From assembly GCF_000820505.1 (NCBI RefSeq), contig NZ_JWJD01000001.1, positions 1,222,629 to 1,277,950 on the forward strand: a stretch of DNA of 55,322 bases, given 5' to 3'. Positions within the stretch are counted from its first letter, which is position 1. Every line of letters starts with the position of its first letter. Positions 26,101 to 34,435 of this stretch are shown here, in pieces. The position numbers were made by a program, and so were the translations under genes. The notes under the pieces are model-generated. The model saw nothing but the letters and a program-made list of their open reading frames with translations, made no database searches and had not been told where the DNA came from. This DNA comes from Geoalkalibacter ferrihydriticus DSM 17813. GTDB taxonomy: Bacteria; Desulfobacterota; Desulfuromonadia; Desulfuromonadales; Geoalkalibacteraceae.

Positions 26101-26457
26101 CCAGGGATGCTGGTCGGAAGTATGGTTGAGCACCAGTTCGGTTATGACGCGCAGCCCCCGGGCATGGGCCTGCTTGAGAAACTCCTTGAAGTCCTTCAAC
26201 GTGTTGTAGTCGGGGTTGACGCTTTTGTAGTCAGCGATGTCGTAGCCGTCGTCGCGCAGGGGCGAAGGATAGAAAGGCAGAACCCAGATAGCGGTGACGC
26301 CCAGACTCTGCAGGTAGTCGAGCTTGCTGATCAGGCCGCGGAAATCGCCGATGCCGTTGCCGTCGGCGTCGCAATAGGCTTTGATATGGACCTGGTAGAT
26401 GATGGCGTCCTGGTACCAGAGAGGATTGTCATCGATATGGGGCTCTTTAGTGGGCAT
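23122..26457 (-). CDS. treS: Trehalose synthase / maltokinase fusion (TreS-Mak)
   Basis: ATG 26457 (MPTKEPHIDDNPLWYQDAIIY) is the family-typical start. The 1111-residue protein joins two enzymes. Residues 1-560 are TreS (GH13_16), which interconverts trehalose and maltose, with GLRLDAVPYL (nucleophile Asp), LLAEANQWPED (acid Glu) and FLRNHDELTLE. Residues about 610-1111 form a maltokinase with a kinase-like HGDYHLGQVLYTG catalytic loop and IIDFEGEPART metal site; it phosphorylates maltose to maltose-1-phosphate, the GlgE substrate. Such fusions are a known form of TreS-Pep2. It follows glgE after a 107-bp gap holding a palindromic repeat. Confidence 0.95.
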   Translation of the reverse strand: MPTKEPHIDDNPLWYQDAIIYQVHIKAYCDADGNGIGDFRGLISKLDYLQSLGVTAIWVLPFYPSPLRDDGYDIADYKSVNPDYNTLKDFKEFLKQAHARGLRVITELVLNHTSDQHPWFQRARRAKPGSKYRDWYVWNDSPEKYQDARIIFQDFETSNWSWDPIARAYYWHRFYAHQPDLNFENPQVRKEMFKVLDFWFAMGVDGLRLDAVPYLFEREATNCENLPETHAYLQQLRTHIDDKFSNRMLLAEANQWPEDAVAYFGEGNECNMAFHFPIMPRMYMALQMEDRFPLVDILDQTPDVPEGCQWAIFLRNHDELTLEMVTDEERDYMYRTYATDPRARINLGIRRRLAPLLRNNRRKIELMNILLFSLPGTPIIYYGDEIGMGDNYYLGDRDGVRTPMQWSPDRNGGFSAANPQKLYLPVISDPEYNYESVNVENQERNPSSLLWWMRRVIAMRKQFKAFGRGTLEMLLPDNPKVLAFIRRHEDEIILVVVNLSRFSQAVHLDLGKFAGMVPEEVFSHNRFPDIRETPYFLTLGIHDYYWFRLLPERAGRGLSDQAPKLRLRANQSWEQILRGKSAERLCEEVLPDYLARVRWFRSKARGLRKIELGEILPAQSGSRTFQLLLFRVLYTEGSAETYLLPLAALPLASAQSIRDNHPRSVIANLRIGEEDWLLYDAVVDPLLHEIFYGLIAGRRRLKGSQGELAGQPGGGFRKLVKRGESLSSQVLKAEQSNSALVFGDRFFFKLYRMLEDGINPDQELTRHLTEKVKFAHTPTYAGAIEYRRPGSEPMAVGLMTNLVPNQGDAWSFTLDVLSSYIERLLSHRQELPELPEALPGLLEGDPQSLPTHLTETFGTFYLDMAGLLGRRTAEMHQALAANLQERSWRPEEFSTLYQRSVYQSMRALTRRTFTTLQQNLQHLPEDERPHAEAILKREREVLIRLSRIMGPKITSMKIRIHGDYHLGQVLYTGKDFVIIDFEGEPARTLSERRLKRSPLRDVAGMLRSFHYAAMSALRRHTDNHPGDEAFLRPWLDAWNTHVSNIFLHQYIEQLGETRLIPAQRGHLITLLHCFLMEKAVYELGYELNNRPDWISLPLRGIEMILAEKVVS

Positions 26458-26489
26458 GATGGATTCCTGATTTGTGGTTTTTGATGCTT

Positions 26490-26513
26490 GTAGGGGCGGA
26501 CAGTGTCCGCCCT
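26490..26513. repeat. AGGGGCGGACA palindrome in the glgE-treS gap
   Basis: Nine-bp arms (GGGCGGACA / TGTCCGCCC) meet around one central base. A second short GC-rich arm pair (GGGCGC / GCGCCC) follows at about 26524-26543. It is a REP-like unit inside an operon and may act as an mRNA stabiliser or partial attenuator. Confidence 0.5.
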
Positions 26514-26564
26514 GAGGTTGCCCCGGGCGCACATTGCCGCGCCCCAGCACCACGAAATGTATCG

Positions 26565-28586
26565 TCACATGAAATAATCAAAATCCTGCTCGCGCCGCAG
26601 GCGCGGATAGAGGCGAAAAATGGCAGCCGGTAACTGGTGCGGGTCGAGTTCTATGGTGTTCCACTCGCTGTGCCAGATATTGCGCCCTTCGCCGAGCAGA
26701 TCATGGGCCAGGAACGGATGGCCGGGTGAAAGCCCGAGGCTCTCCATGGGCAGGCGGATTTTGCCCGCCTGGGTATGGAAGGGATCCAGGTTGACCGCTA
26801 TCAGCAGCAGGTTGTCGCGCTCTTCGGTGGATTTCACATAACACAGCAGATTGTCATTGTCCGTCTCGCAGAAATGCATGTTCCAGGTGGTCTGCAAAGC
26901 TGGATTGTCGCGGCGGATCTGGTTGATGCGCGCGATCAGCTCACGCATGTGCTCCGAATTTCCCCAGTCCCAGCAACGGATCTCGTATTTTTCCGAATCC
27001 TTGTATTCTTCCTTGCCGGGCATTCCCGCGTTGACGAACTGCTCAAAAGGCGGCCCGTAAATACCGTAATTGGAAGACAGGGTCGCCGCGAGAATGAAGC
27101 GGATGATGAAGGCGGGTTTTCCCCCGTATTGCAGCACCTCGGGCAGGATATCCGGAGTGTTGGGCCAGAAATTGGGGCGAAAAAAGTCGCGTACCGGCGG
27201 GGTGGCCAGTTCACGCATGTACTGTTCCAGCTCCCACTTGGTGTTGCGCCAGGAAAAGTAGGTATAAGATTGCGAAAAACCCAGCTTGGCCAGGCGGTAT
27301 GTAACTTTGGGCCGGGTGAAAGCTTCGGAGAGAAAGATCGTGTCGGGATGCTCGCCTTTGATCTCGCCGATGGCATATTCCCAGAAACCGAAGGGCTTGG
27401 TGTGGGGATTGTCGACGCGAAAGATTTTCACCCCCTGGGCGATCCAGTAACGAAAAACTTCCTTGAGTTCCTGCCACAAATCCTGCCATTCGGCGCTCTC
27501 AAAATCAAAGGGGATGATGTCTTGATATTTTTTCGGTGGATTCTCGGCATATTGCACGCTTCCGTCAGGGCGCCAGCGGAACCAGGCTGGATGGCGGCGC
27601 ACGTAGGGATGATCGGGTGCGCACTGAAAGGCGATGTCCATGGCCACTTCCAGCCCCAATTCCGCGGCACGGCCGATAAGGCGACGAAAATCCTCCAGTG
27701 TGCCGAGTTCGGGAAGAATCTCGGTGTGCCCTCCCTCCTCAGCGCCGATGGCCCAGGGCGAACCCGGATCGTCGTCTTCGGCGACGGTGCTGTTGTTCTT
27801 GCCCTTGCGATTGATGCGTCCGATGGGGTGAATGGGCGGAAAGTAGATGACGTCAAAGCCCATGCGGGCGATTTCCGGCAGCAGCCGCTCACAATCGGCA
27901 AAGGTGCCGTGCCTGCCCTCTTCACCGCAACTGGAGCGCGGAAAAAACTCGTACCAGGCACTGAACAGGGCTCGTTCCCGCTCGACGGTGATACGCAGTT
28001 CCACCTCGGCCTGAGTCACCAGTTGCGGATCGTAATGCACCGCCATCAGCGCGGCGAGTTGCGGGTCTTCAGCGAGCCGCACAGCCGTGGCATCATCGGG
28101 TGCCTGACGGATGCGGCTTGCCCATTCGCGCAGTTCGCCGGCGTGGCCCGAGCCCGCGCGCAGGCCCGCCGCCTCGCACAGGCGCGCTCCGATTTCGCGG
28201 TCCACGGCCAGATCCTGTCCGACGGCAAAGCGCTTGGCCAGATCCTTGTGCCAGGTTAAAAAATGATCGACCCGCGCCGCGATGGTGTAATAGCAGGTGC
28301 CCAGAGCGCTCACCGCAAAGCGCGCCTCCCAGCGGTCATTGCCCAGGTGCTCCATGGGCACCTTGTGCCACTGCTCCTCATTTTCGTGACGGTAGAGCAG
28401 CAGGGCGGCGAGTTCATCGTGGCCGTCACAGAAAACGTCGGCCTGTACCACGACCTGTTCGCCCACCACGCGTTTCACTGCAAAGCGGCCTCCGTCGACC
28501 TGAGGGGTCATGTTTTCAATTACGACTCGGCAGCGGCCATCGGCGGACAAACCCCCGTTTTCGCCGCCAGTGTTCGGCAAGCTCAT
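26565..28586 (-). CDS. glgE: Alpha-1,4-glucan:maltose-1-phosphate maltosyltransferase (GH13_3)
   Basis: ATG 28586 follows AAGGAGG at ideal spacing. The 673-residue cytoplasmic enzyme extends alpha-1,4-glucan by two glucose units from maltose-1-phosphate. Family marks are ARVDHFLTWHKDLAKRF, SAWYEFFPRS, GFDVIYFPPIHPIGRINRKG, the nucleophile Asp in KIFRVDNPHTKPFGFWEY (about 380), Glu in IFLSEAFTRPKV (about 410) and SSNYGIYGPPFE. The N-terminal S and N domains are present and the length is normal. It is the first gene of the trehalose/glucan operon, so it is likely the promoter-proximal, most expressed one. Confidence 0.96.
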   Translation of the reverse strand: MSLPNTGGENGGLSADGRCRVVIENMTPQVDGGRFAVKRVVGEQVVVQADVFCDGHDELAALLLYRHENEEQWHKVPMEHLGNDRWEARFAVSALGTCYYTIAARVDHFLTWHKDLAKRFAVGQDLAVDREIGARLCEAAGLRAGSGHAGELREWASRIRQAPDDATAVRLAEDPQLAALMAVHYDPQLVTQAEVELRITVERERALFSAWYEFFPRSSCGEEGRHGTFADCERLLPEIARMGFDVIYFPPIHPIGRINRKGKNNSTVAEDDDPGSPWAIGAEEGGHTEILPELGTLEDFRRLIGRAAELGLEVAMDIAFQCAPDHPYVRRHPAWFRWRPDGSVQYAENPPKKYQDIIPFDFESAEWQDLWQELKEVFRYWIAQGVKIFRVDNPHTKPFGFWEYAIGEIKGEHPDTIFLSEAFTRPKVTYRLAKLGFSQSYTYFSWRNTKWELEQYMRELATPPVRDFFRPNFWPNTPDILPEVLQYGGKPAFIIRFILAATLSSNYGIYGPPFEQFVNAGMPGKEEYKDSEKYEIRCWDWGNSEHMRELIARINQIRRDNPALQTTWNMHFCETDNDNLLCYVKSTEERDNLLLIAVNLDPFHTQAGKIRLPMESLGLSPGHPFLAHDLLGEGRNIWHSEWNTIELDPHQLPAAIFRLYPRLRREQDFDYFM

Positions 28587-28896
28587 GAATCCTCCTTGGT
28601 TACGGCAGAGTTGCTGCCTCATGCGACTTGAGCGTCATATACGTCGAAAGGGGAAGCACTGATTCACTTATGACTTTATCAAGGATTTGCACTCTGGCAA
28701 GGCATTTCGGCAGGATCCAAGGGGGCGGAGGCAGACTTAATGCGCAAAGTTGAACGCTTTTTAAATCTCGGGCGCCCTGGGTCTCTGCCTCAAAAAAACA
28801 AAGAAAATTCTGATAAAATTCTATTTGAGGGCAACCTGCATCGCGACGATGCTTAGAGAGTCCTATGTTGGATCGGCGTACAGGGAGGATCAAAAT
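28587..28896. other. Divergent intergenic region between glgE operon and hydrolase gene
   Basis: This 310-bp region must hold the promoters for both sides. I see no clear sigma-54 element. An inverted pair GAGGCAGAC (28731-28739) / GTC(t)CTGCCTC (near 28781-28791) could be an operator or hairpin. AT-rich TGATAAAAT at about 28811 is a possible -10 for the rightward gene. There is no gene here. Confidence 0.3.
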
Positions 28897-30243
28897 ATGC
28901 TGGTTATTATACATGGTTGGAGTGACGAATACGCATCCTTTAGATCCCTTGCCCAACGCCTGGTACAAAAGCCACCCGAAGGCGTGGGCGCGGATGTCGC
29001 GGAAATTCATCTGGCCGATTATCTTTCCCTGGATGATCAGGTCACTTTTCATGATCTGGTCGAGGCGATGCAAAAAGCCTGGACGGATCGCAATCTTCCC
29101 ACCGCGCCGCGCAGCGTTGATGCCATTGTGCATAGCACTGGCGGATTGGTCATCCGCGATTGGCTGACCCGCATGTATGAGCCGGATAACGCACCGATCC
29201 GACGTTTGCTGATGCTGGCGCCGGCCAACTTCGGCTCGCCTCTGGCGCACACCGGGCGCAGCCTGATCGGACGGGCGATCAAGGGGTGGAAAGGCACACG
29301 TTTGTTTGAGACCGGCACGCAGATACTCAAGGGCCTGGAGCTGGCTAGTTCCTATAGCTGGGAGCTGGCCGAACGCGATCTGTTCAGCGATCGCCACTAC
29401 TATGGGCCGGGGCGCATTTTATGCACCGTTCTGACCGGAAACGCCGGTTATCGCGGCATTTCCTCCGTTGCAAACAAGCCCGGTACCGACGGTACCGTGC
29501 GGGTTTCAACCGCCAACCTGGCCGCTTTGCGCATGAATCTTGATTTTAGCGGCACTCCAGATGCTGAGCCCGAGGTCAGCTTTGTGGCCGCCGACGAATC
29601 CGGACTTGCCTTTACCATTGCCGATGAGGAAGATCATAGCACCATCGCCGCCAAGGGCCGCGGAACACGCAAGACCACGAATTGGGAACTCATTACCGGT
29701 GCTTTGCAGGTCGAGGACAGTGGCTTTGCCGCCTGGCGACAACAGTTGCGAGATCACACCGCCGCCGTGACCGATGTGGGCGAACGGCGCCGGGGCAATC
29801 ATTACGACAGCTACCAGAATACGGTTGTGCGGGTAACGGACAACCACGGTGCGCGTGTGCAGGACTACTTGCTCGAATTTTATGTGAACAACGACAAAAA
29901 AGCGCGCGATCAGCGCCTTACGCAACGGTTTCAGGAACAGGTGCTGTCCGGTGTCCATGCTTATTCCGGTGACAAGTCCTACCGCAGCTTGCTGATCAAC
30001 TGCACGGAACTTCATACGCTGCTGCCCGAGGCGCAGGATCGTCTCAATATCAGCATCACTGCTTATCCTGATTTGATAAAAGGTAAAGTCGGCTATCGTA
30101 CCTATACCGATCAGGATATCGGCGCCTTGTCGCTGAATTCCGACCAGGTGCGGGAACTTTTTCAGCCGCACCGGACTCTGTTGATCAATCTGTGCCTGAA
30201 ACGCTATCAGCAGGATGATGTGTTTCGTTTCAAATCCGTTTAG
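28897..30243 (+). CDS. Alpha/beta-hydrolase (lipase-like) of unknown substrate
   Basis: ATG 28897, with AGGGAGGA upstream, gives 448 residues. The start MLVIIHGWSDEYASFRSLA carries the oxyanion HG motif. The nucleophile elbow is VHSTGGLVIRDWL (Ser near residue 80, with a His-Ser-Thr-Gly-Gly form rather than Gly-x-Ser-x-Gly), followed by LMLAPANFGSPLAH. A long C-terminal part (about 250-448) has no domain that I recognise. No signal peptide is visible, so it should be cytoplasmic unless exported by another route. The fold is close to triacylglycerol lipase/PGAP1-like proteins. It is followed closely by a small exported protein and an amylase on the same strand. Confidence 0.7.
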   Translation: MLVIIHGWSDEYASFRSLAQRLVQKPPEGVGADVAEIHLADYLSLDDQVTFHDLVEAMQKAWTDRNLPTAPRSVDAIVHSTGGLVIRDWLTRMYEPDNAPIRRLLMLAPANFGSPLAHTGRSLIGRAIKGWKGTRLFETGTQILKGLELASSYSWELAERDLFSDRHYYGPGRILCTVLTGNAGYRGISSVANKPGTDGTVRVSTANLAALRMNLDFSGTPDAEPEVSFVAADESGLAFTIADEEDHSTIAAKGRGTRKTTNWELITGALQVEDSGFAAWRQQLRDHTAAVTDVGERRRGNHYDSYQNTVVRVTDNHGARVQDYLLEFYVNNDKKARDQRLTQRFQEQVLSGVHAYSGDKSYRSLLINCTELHTLLPEAQDRLNISITAYPDLIKGKVGYRTYTDQDIGALSLNSDQVRELFQPHRTLLINLCLKRYQQDDVFRFKSV

Positions 30244-30328
30244 GGTTTTGTTTGGGCCTGGGTTGGGGGATGGCTTCGCGGAGTCTGAGGGCGTCTCTGG
30301 CGTTGACTTATTTTGTGGGATGTCTCTT

Positions 30329-30778
30329 ATGAAAAAATCGTGTCTGTTATTGGTTCTGGCTTTTTTTACGTTAAGCTTGGCCTGCACCGAGCGGCAGGAC
30401 GTCGCGCCGGAACAGGTGCTGGAGGAGACCGAGAATATCAGGCAGGTTGCGATGTTCGAAGACCAGCAGGGAAGCCGGATTGTCGCCTTTGAATTTGCTC
30501 CCGGGGTCTCCGCCGAAAAGATCCGCGACCATGCCGAAAGTCTCAGGCATGTCGAGGGTCGCCTGTTGGGCGCCTATTTTTTTGAGGAAGGCAGCCGCAG
30601 CATCCCCCCCAACATACTCAGGCGCAGCCTCGCCATCATGAATGCGGTAGATCTGCTCTATGATACCCCTGAGGTCGATAAGTGGCACTTCGCCTTCATG
30701 CGCCCCTTTGCCGGCGAATCGAGATTTGTCGATTGTGTGGAAAATCCGCAGGACGCGCTTTGTCGCAAAGGGGACTGA
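30329..30778 (+). CDS. Small exported protein, probable lipoprotein, unknown function
   Basis: The start MKKSCLLLVLAFFTLSLAC is a clear export signal ending in SLAC-T. The Cys at residue 19 is likely lipidated, though the lipobox is not ideal. The mature roughly 130 residues are acidic and alpha/beta (VAMFEDQQGSRIVAFEF, FAFMRPFAGESRFVDC) with two further Cys near the end that could form a disulfide. I do not recognise the family. It starts 85 bp after the hydrolase gene and ends 89 bp before the amylase gene, so the three may be cotranscribed. An alternative ATG lies nine bases upstream. Confidence 0.6.
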   Translation: MKKSCLLLVLAFFTLSLACTERQDVAPEQVLEETENIRQVAMFEDQQGSRIVAFEFAPGVSAEKIRDHAESLRHVEGRLLGAYFFEEGSRSIPPNILRRSLAIMNAVDLLYDTPEVDKWHFAFMRPFAGESRFVDCVENPQDALCRKGD

Positions 30779-30867
30779 TCGGGCTCTAACGGGCGCAGGG
30801 TACATTCGGTGTTTTGCAGGGATTTTTAAACAGCTTGCCTTTCGGCCCATTTTCGTGGAGGTCACCC

Positions 30868-32580
30868 ATGAGCGCCGCGCCCTTCTCCGTTGCCAATCTC
30901 GACTTTCATCCCAACCATCCCCTGCACCCCTCGCCGCGCGACTGGCGTGATCAGGCGATTTATTTCCTGCTGGTTGATCGCTTCGATAACAATCACCCGG
31001 GCGTGCCCGCCTATGCGCCCGGCGCGACCCCCGTCGGTCGCGATCCTGTCCAGGGCCAGCGCTTCCAGGGCGGCAACCTGCGCGGAGTGACCCGCCGCCT
31101 TGACTACATCCGCGACCTGGGCTTCACCACCCTCTGGCTGAGTCCCATCTTCAAAAACCGCATCGATTCCGAGAGCTCTTATCACGGCTACGGCATTCAG
31201 GATTTCCTGCAGATTGATCCGCGCTTCGGCACCCTTGCCGATCTGCGCGCCCTGACCGCTGCCGCCCACCAGCGCGGCATGTACGTGATTCTCGACATCG
31301 TGCTTAACCACAGCGGAGATGTCTGGGGGTATCCCGGTGGCCACCCCTATTTTTACAGTGGCGGCCAGAGATTTCCCTTCGGTTTCTGGCGGGAGCAGGA
31401 TCCATCGCCAGGTTTTCAGCGCGACGACGCGATTTGGCCGGTGGAGTTGCAGGATCCCGATCTATTCAAGCGCAAGGGAGAAATCGTCGACTGGCATGAC
31501 CCGATACAGGCGCGCGACGGAGATTTTTTCAGTCTCAAAGAACTCGATCTGCCCAATCCGCGCGTACTCGACACGCTGATCAAGGTCTACAAGTATTGGA
31601 TCGTCAATGGCGATGTCGACGGTTTCAGGATCGATACGGTCAAGCACATGGAAAGTTCGGCCACGGCGATCTTTTGCAATGCCATTCGTGAATACGCCAA
31701 GCGCGTGGGCAAGCACAACTTTTTCCTGTTCGGCGAGATCGTCGGCGAGGATGCGGTGATTCAGGAATACATCGGCCGCAACGCGCGCATTGAGGGGACC
31801 CATGAGCGTTTTCCCTCTCTGCACGCGGCGCTCGATTTTCCACTCTATTTCGTTCTGGAAAACGTCATCAAGGGGCTGGCCAATCCGGCCGCCCTGCGGC
31901 GGCGCTACGAGGCCTTCCATCAGGTCTACACCGATCACGGCGAGGCCGGGCGCTACTTCGTCACCTTCGTTGATAATCACGACCAGGTCGGCAGAGACCA
32001 CAAACGCTTCATCGCCGGCAGCCCCTTTTCACAACAGACCGTACTGGCCTGCGCCTACCTGCTCACCGCGCAGGGCGTACCCTGTCTCTATTACGGCACT
32101 GAACAGGGCTTCGACGGTGGGGGGCCCGATGATCGCTATCTGCGTGAATGCATGTTCGGTGGGCGCTGGGGAGCGTTCAACACCACGGGCGCGCATTTCT
32201 TCAACCCCGGCCATCCGATCTATCGCGGCATTCGTGCCGTCGCCGCGGTGCGCGCCGCCCAGCCCGCATTGCGTTACGGTCGCCAGTATTTTCGTCAGAT
32301 TTCCGGAAACGGCCATGACTTCGGTGATCCCCTCGATGGTCGCTGCACCCTGGCATACTCCCGCATTCTCGATAGCGACGAGATTCTGGCTTGTCTCAAC
32401 CTCTCCGCCGAAGAGCGCCGGGATTTCATCACCGTTGACCGCAATCTCAGCGCCCCAGGCGTACAGTTGCGCGATCTGCTGCGCCCCGACCGCACCTTTG
32501 CCGTGATCGAGTCATCGGGCCGCGCCTGCGTTCAGGTGCGACTTGAGCCGCATGAAGTGGCGTTGCTCAAGGCGGATTGA
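30868..32580 (+). CDS. GH13 alpha-amylase family protein
   Basis: ATG 30868 follows GGAGGT. The 570-residue protein has no signal peptide. The GH13 barrel shows YFLLVDRFDNN, TTLWLSPIFKNR, ILDIVLNHSGDVWGY, the nucleophile Asp in GFRIDTVKHM (about 258), Glu in FLFGEIVGED (about 290) and Asp in FVDNHDQVGRD (about 374), then YYGTEQGFDGGG. These make a complete active site. The exact specificity (amylase, maltogenic or transferase) is open. It lies on the opposite strand from the trehalose operon but close enough to serve the same cytoplasmic glucan pool. Confidence 0.9.
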   Translation: MSAAPFSVANLDFHPNHPLHPSPRDWRDQAIYFLLVDRFDNNHPGVPAYAPGATPVGRDPVQGQRFQGGNLRGVTRRLDYIRDLGFTTLWLSPIFKNRIDSESSYHGYGIQDFLQIDPRFGTLADLRALTAAAHQRGMYVILDIVLNHSGDVWGYPGGHPYFYSGGQRFPFGFWREQDPSPGFQRDDAIWPVELQDPDLFKRKGEIVDWHDPIQARDGDFFSLKELDLPNPRVLDTLIKVYKYWIVNGDVDGFRIDTVKHMESSATAIFCNAIREYAKRVGKHNFFLFGEIVGEDAVIQEYIGRNARIEGTHERFPSLHAALDFPLYFVLENVIKGLANPAALRRRYEAFHQVYTDHGEAGRYFVTFVDNHDQVGRDHKRFIAGSPFSQQTVLACAYLLTAQGVPCLYYGTEQGFDGGGPDDRYLRECMFGGRWGAFNTTGAHFFNPGHPIYRGIRAVAAVRAAQPALRYGRQYFRQISGNGHDFGDPLDGRCTLAYSRILDSDEILACLNLSAEERRDFITVDRNLSAPGVQLRDLLRPDRTFAVIESSGRACVQVRLEPHEVALLKAD

Positions 32581-32694
32581 CAGGAGGAGAGTGAGAGTCG
32601 TTCGGCCTGTGATCGGCCGCCGGGGTGCGGGTCGAAAATATCAGAGAGGGGGAGGCCGAGAGGGAGAATTTAAACTTCATTGCTCTATTCTCCC

Positions 32695-32721
32695 TTGACA
32701 ATGCCGATTGTCTGATAAAAT
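32695..32721 (+). promoter_or_regulatory. Candidate promoter for the 75-aa gene
   Basis: TTGACA (32695-32700) is followed by TAAAAT (32716-32721) with a 15-bp spacer, slightly short. The gene starts about 55 bp downstream of the predicted transcription start. Confidence 0.4.
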
Positions 32722-32782
32722 GAAAAAGTTTAGTAAGTGGTTGTTTTGGTATATTTTTTTACCCTATCGAGGAGGAAATCAC

Positions 32783-33010
32783 ATGAACAAGACGTTGACG
32801 GCAACATTTGAGACCGTAGATGTCCTGAAAAGTGTCGAGGACGAGATCATAAACGGTGCCATTGCCGGTTTCCCGCGAGAAAAAATCTTTATCGACAAGG
32901 AGAAGAAAGAGATCAAGATCATTTCCCCGACAGCCACCGCGGGAGAAATCAAAGAGATTCTTCAGAGCCATAACCCCAAAAGCCTGACCGAAAGAGACTG
33001 GACGGAATAA
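32783..33010 (+). CDS. Small protein of unknown function (75 aa)
   Basis: A strong GAGGAGG site precedes ATG 32783. The product is a compact, charged, alpha/beta-type protein (TLTATFETVDVLKSVEDEI, KIFIDKEKKEIKIISP, EIKEILQSHNP) with no Cys and no signal or membrane segment. The pattern resembles small ferredoxin-like (beta-alpha-beta) domains, but no family is recognised. It has its own likely promoter and is convergent with the efflux operon. Confidence 0.65.
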   Translation: MNKTLTATFETVDVLKSVEDEIINGAIAGFPREKIFIDKEKKEIKIISPTATAGEIKEILQSHNPKSLTERDWTE

Positions 33011-33027
33011 GCCGCTAGCCTCTTCAT

Positions 33028-34434
33028 TTACCAGCCTCCGCCCAAAGCCTTGAACAAGGCGGAGGCTGCATTTAATCGATCACGCACCGCCTCGGCGAGA
33101 CTCAATTCCGCGTTGAGAAGAAAACGTTGGGCATCAAGGACCTCGATAAACCCACTGTAGCCTTCCTCGTAGCGTAGTTCGGCCAGGCGCAGGGTTTCCT
33201 GTAGAGAGTCTACCTGGTGCCGCACCGCGGTTTCGCGCTCGGCGGCAGTGCTGGTCAGAATCAGGGCGTCGCGAACCTCGCGGAAGGCCGTCTGCACAGT
33301 GATGCGATAGCGTGTTTCCGCTTGGTCGCGCAAAGCCTCGGCGGTCTGAACGCGGGCGCGATTGCGGCCGAAATCCACCAGAGGCCCGAGAACCGATGCG
33401 CCCAGGCCCCAGGTTTCGGCAGGGCCACTGAGCAGATTGTCGAATTCCGCAGCGGTACTGCCGTAAAACAGGGCCAGATTGATACGGGGCAGGCGCTCGG
33501 CCATGGCCACGCCGACCTGCGCGGTCGTCGCCGCCAGGGCGGCCTCGGCGGCGCGAATGTCCGGGCGGCGGCGCAGCAGTTCCGAGGGCAGGAACTCGGG
33601 CATATCCGGGGCGGGGCGCATGACCGCCAGGGATTGGCTGCCGAAATCCAGGTCACCGCTTAGCTCCGCAGGATTCATACCCACCAGCACCCCGAGGACG
33701 CTCTCCAGAAGGCGCACCTGTTGGCGCCTGCCCGGCAGATGCGCGCGGGTTGCCGCCCATTCCGACTCGGCCTGTTGCAGGGTCAACCGATCAATCAATC
33801 CCCCTTCATAGCGAATCTGTTGCAGCCTGAGGGTCTCCCAGCGACTTTCCAGAGTTTGCTCAGTGGTGGCCAATTGCTGCTCGGCGGCACGCAGATTGAC
33901 GTAGGTGTTGACCAGGTCCGTCACCAGGTTGAGGCGTATCGCTTCGTGGCTGAACAGCGACTCTTCCATCCGGGCCGTGGCTGCTTCCCGGCCACGCTCC
34001 AGGCGTCCCCAGAGATCGAGTTCGTAGCTCAGCAATCCGATCAGCGAGAAAGAGCTTAAGGTGCCCCCGGCACCGGGAATCGGAACCGGCGAGGCGGCCG
34101 CCGGCTGTTTCTGCCGGATCGCTTCGGCCTGACCGTCAAGGGTCGGCCAGCGCTCAGCGGTGGCCAGACCCAGGCGGGCCCGTGCTTCCTGAATGCGCTC
34201 AAGTTGCAGGCGCAATTCGAGATTCTCATCCAAGGCCCGGTTTACCAGGTTTTTCAGCACCGGGTCTTCGAATCCGGCCCACCAGGCCAGGCGTTTCTCC
34301 TCGGCTTTGGAAATTTCAAGCATCTGCTCGGGCCATTGCTGGGGAAGGCTGATGTCGGGCGAACGAAATTCGGGACCGACGGCACAGCCGGCAAGGGCTA
34401 TCATTGTGCAGAAAATCACGACCAGCTTATGCAT
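33028..34434 (-). CDS. RND outer-membrane factor lipoprotein (NodT/OprM type)
   Basis: This 468-residue protein has a lipoprotein signal (lipobox IALAGCAVGPEF, Cys16) followed by the typical SPDISLPQQWPE. Two internally duplicated halves rich in long helices (for example LRLQLERIQEARARLGLA and ALAATTAQVGVAMAERLPRINL) form the TolC-type trimeric channel. It is the outer-membrane exit duct of the tripartite pump. It starts one base after the RND gene stop, so it is tightly coupled in the operon MFP-RND-OMF. Confidence 0.93.
   Translation of the reverse strand: MHKLVVIFCTMIALAGCAVGPEFRSPDISLPQQWPEQMLEISKAEEKRLAWWAGFEDPVLKNLVNRALDENLELRLQLERIQEARARLGLATAERWPTLDGQAEAIRQKQPAAASPVPIPGAGGTLSSFSLIGLLSYELDLWGRLERGREAATARMEESLFSHEAIRLNLVTDLVNTYVNLRAAEQQLATTEQTLESRWETLRLQQIRYEGGLIDRLTLQQAESEWAATRAHLPGRRQQVRLLESVLGVLVGMNPAELSGDLDFGSQSLAVMRPAPDMPEFLPSELLRRRPDIRAAEAALAATTAQVGVAMAERLPRINLALFYGSTAAEFDNLLSGPAETWGLGASVLGPLVDFGRNRARVQTAEALRDQAETRYRITVQTAFREVRDALILTSTAAERETAVRHQVDSLQETLRLAELRYEEGYSGFIEVLDAQRFLLNAELSLAEAVRDRLNAASALFKALGGGW
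33032..33068. terminator. Hairpin at the convergent end of the efflux operon
   Basis: Eleven-bp perfect arms (33032-33042 CAGCCTCCGCC and 33058-33068) overlap the last codons of the outer-membrane factor gene. On the plus strand it is followed by an AT-rich stretch and could end the transcript of the 75-aa gene. Confidence 0.45.
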
Positions 34435-34435
34435 A

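Noticed and set aside
26458-26568. N-terminal extension of the TreS fusion
   Set aside because: The extra codons are translated from a GC-rich palindromic repeat; the family-typical start is ATG 26457.
26775-28259. Long plus-strand open frame opposite glgE
   Set aside because: It is antisense to a complete enzyme with all catalytic motifs; high GC creates long shadow frames.
28600-29397. Minus-strand frame between glgE and the hydrolase gene
   Set aside because: It overlaps the hydrolase gene in antisense and shows no domain or start signal.
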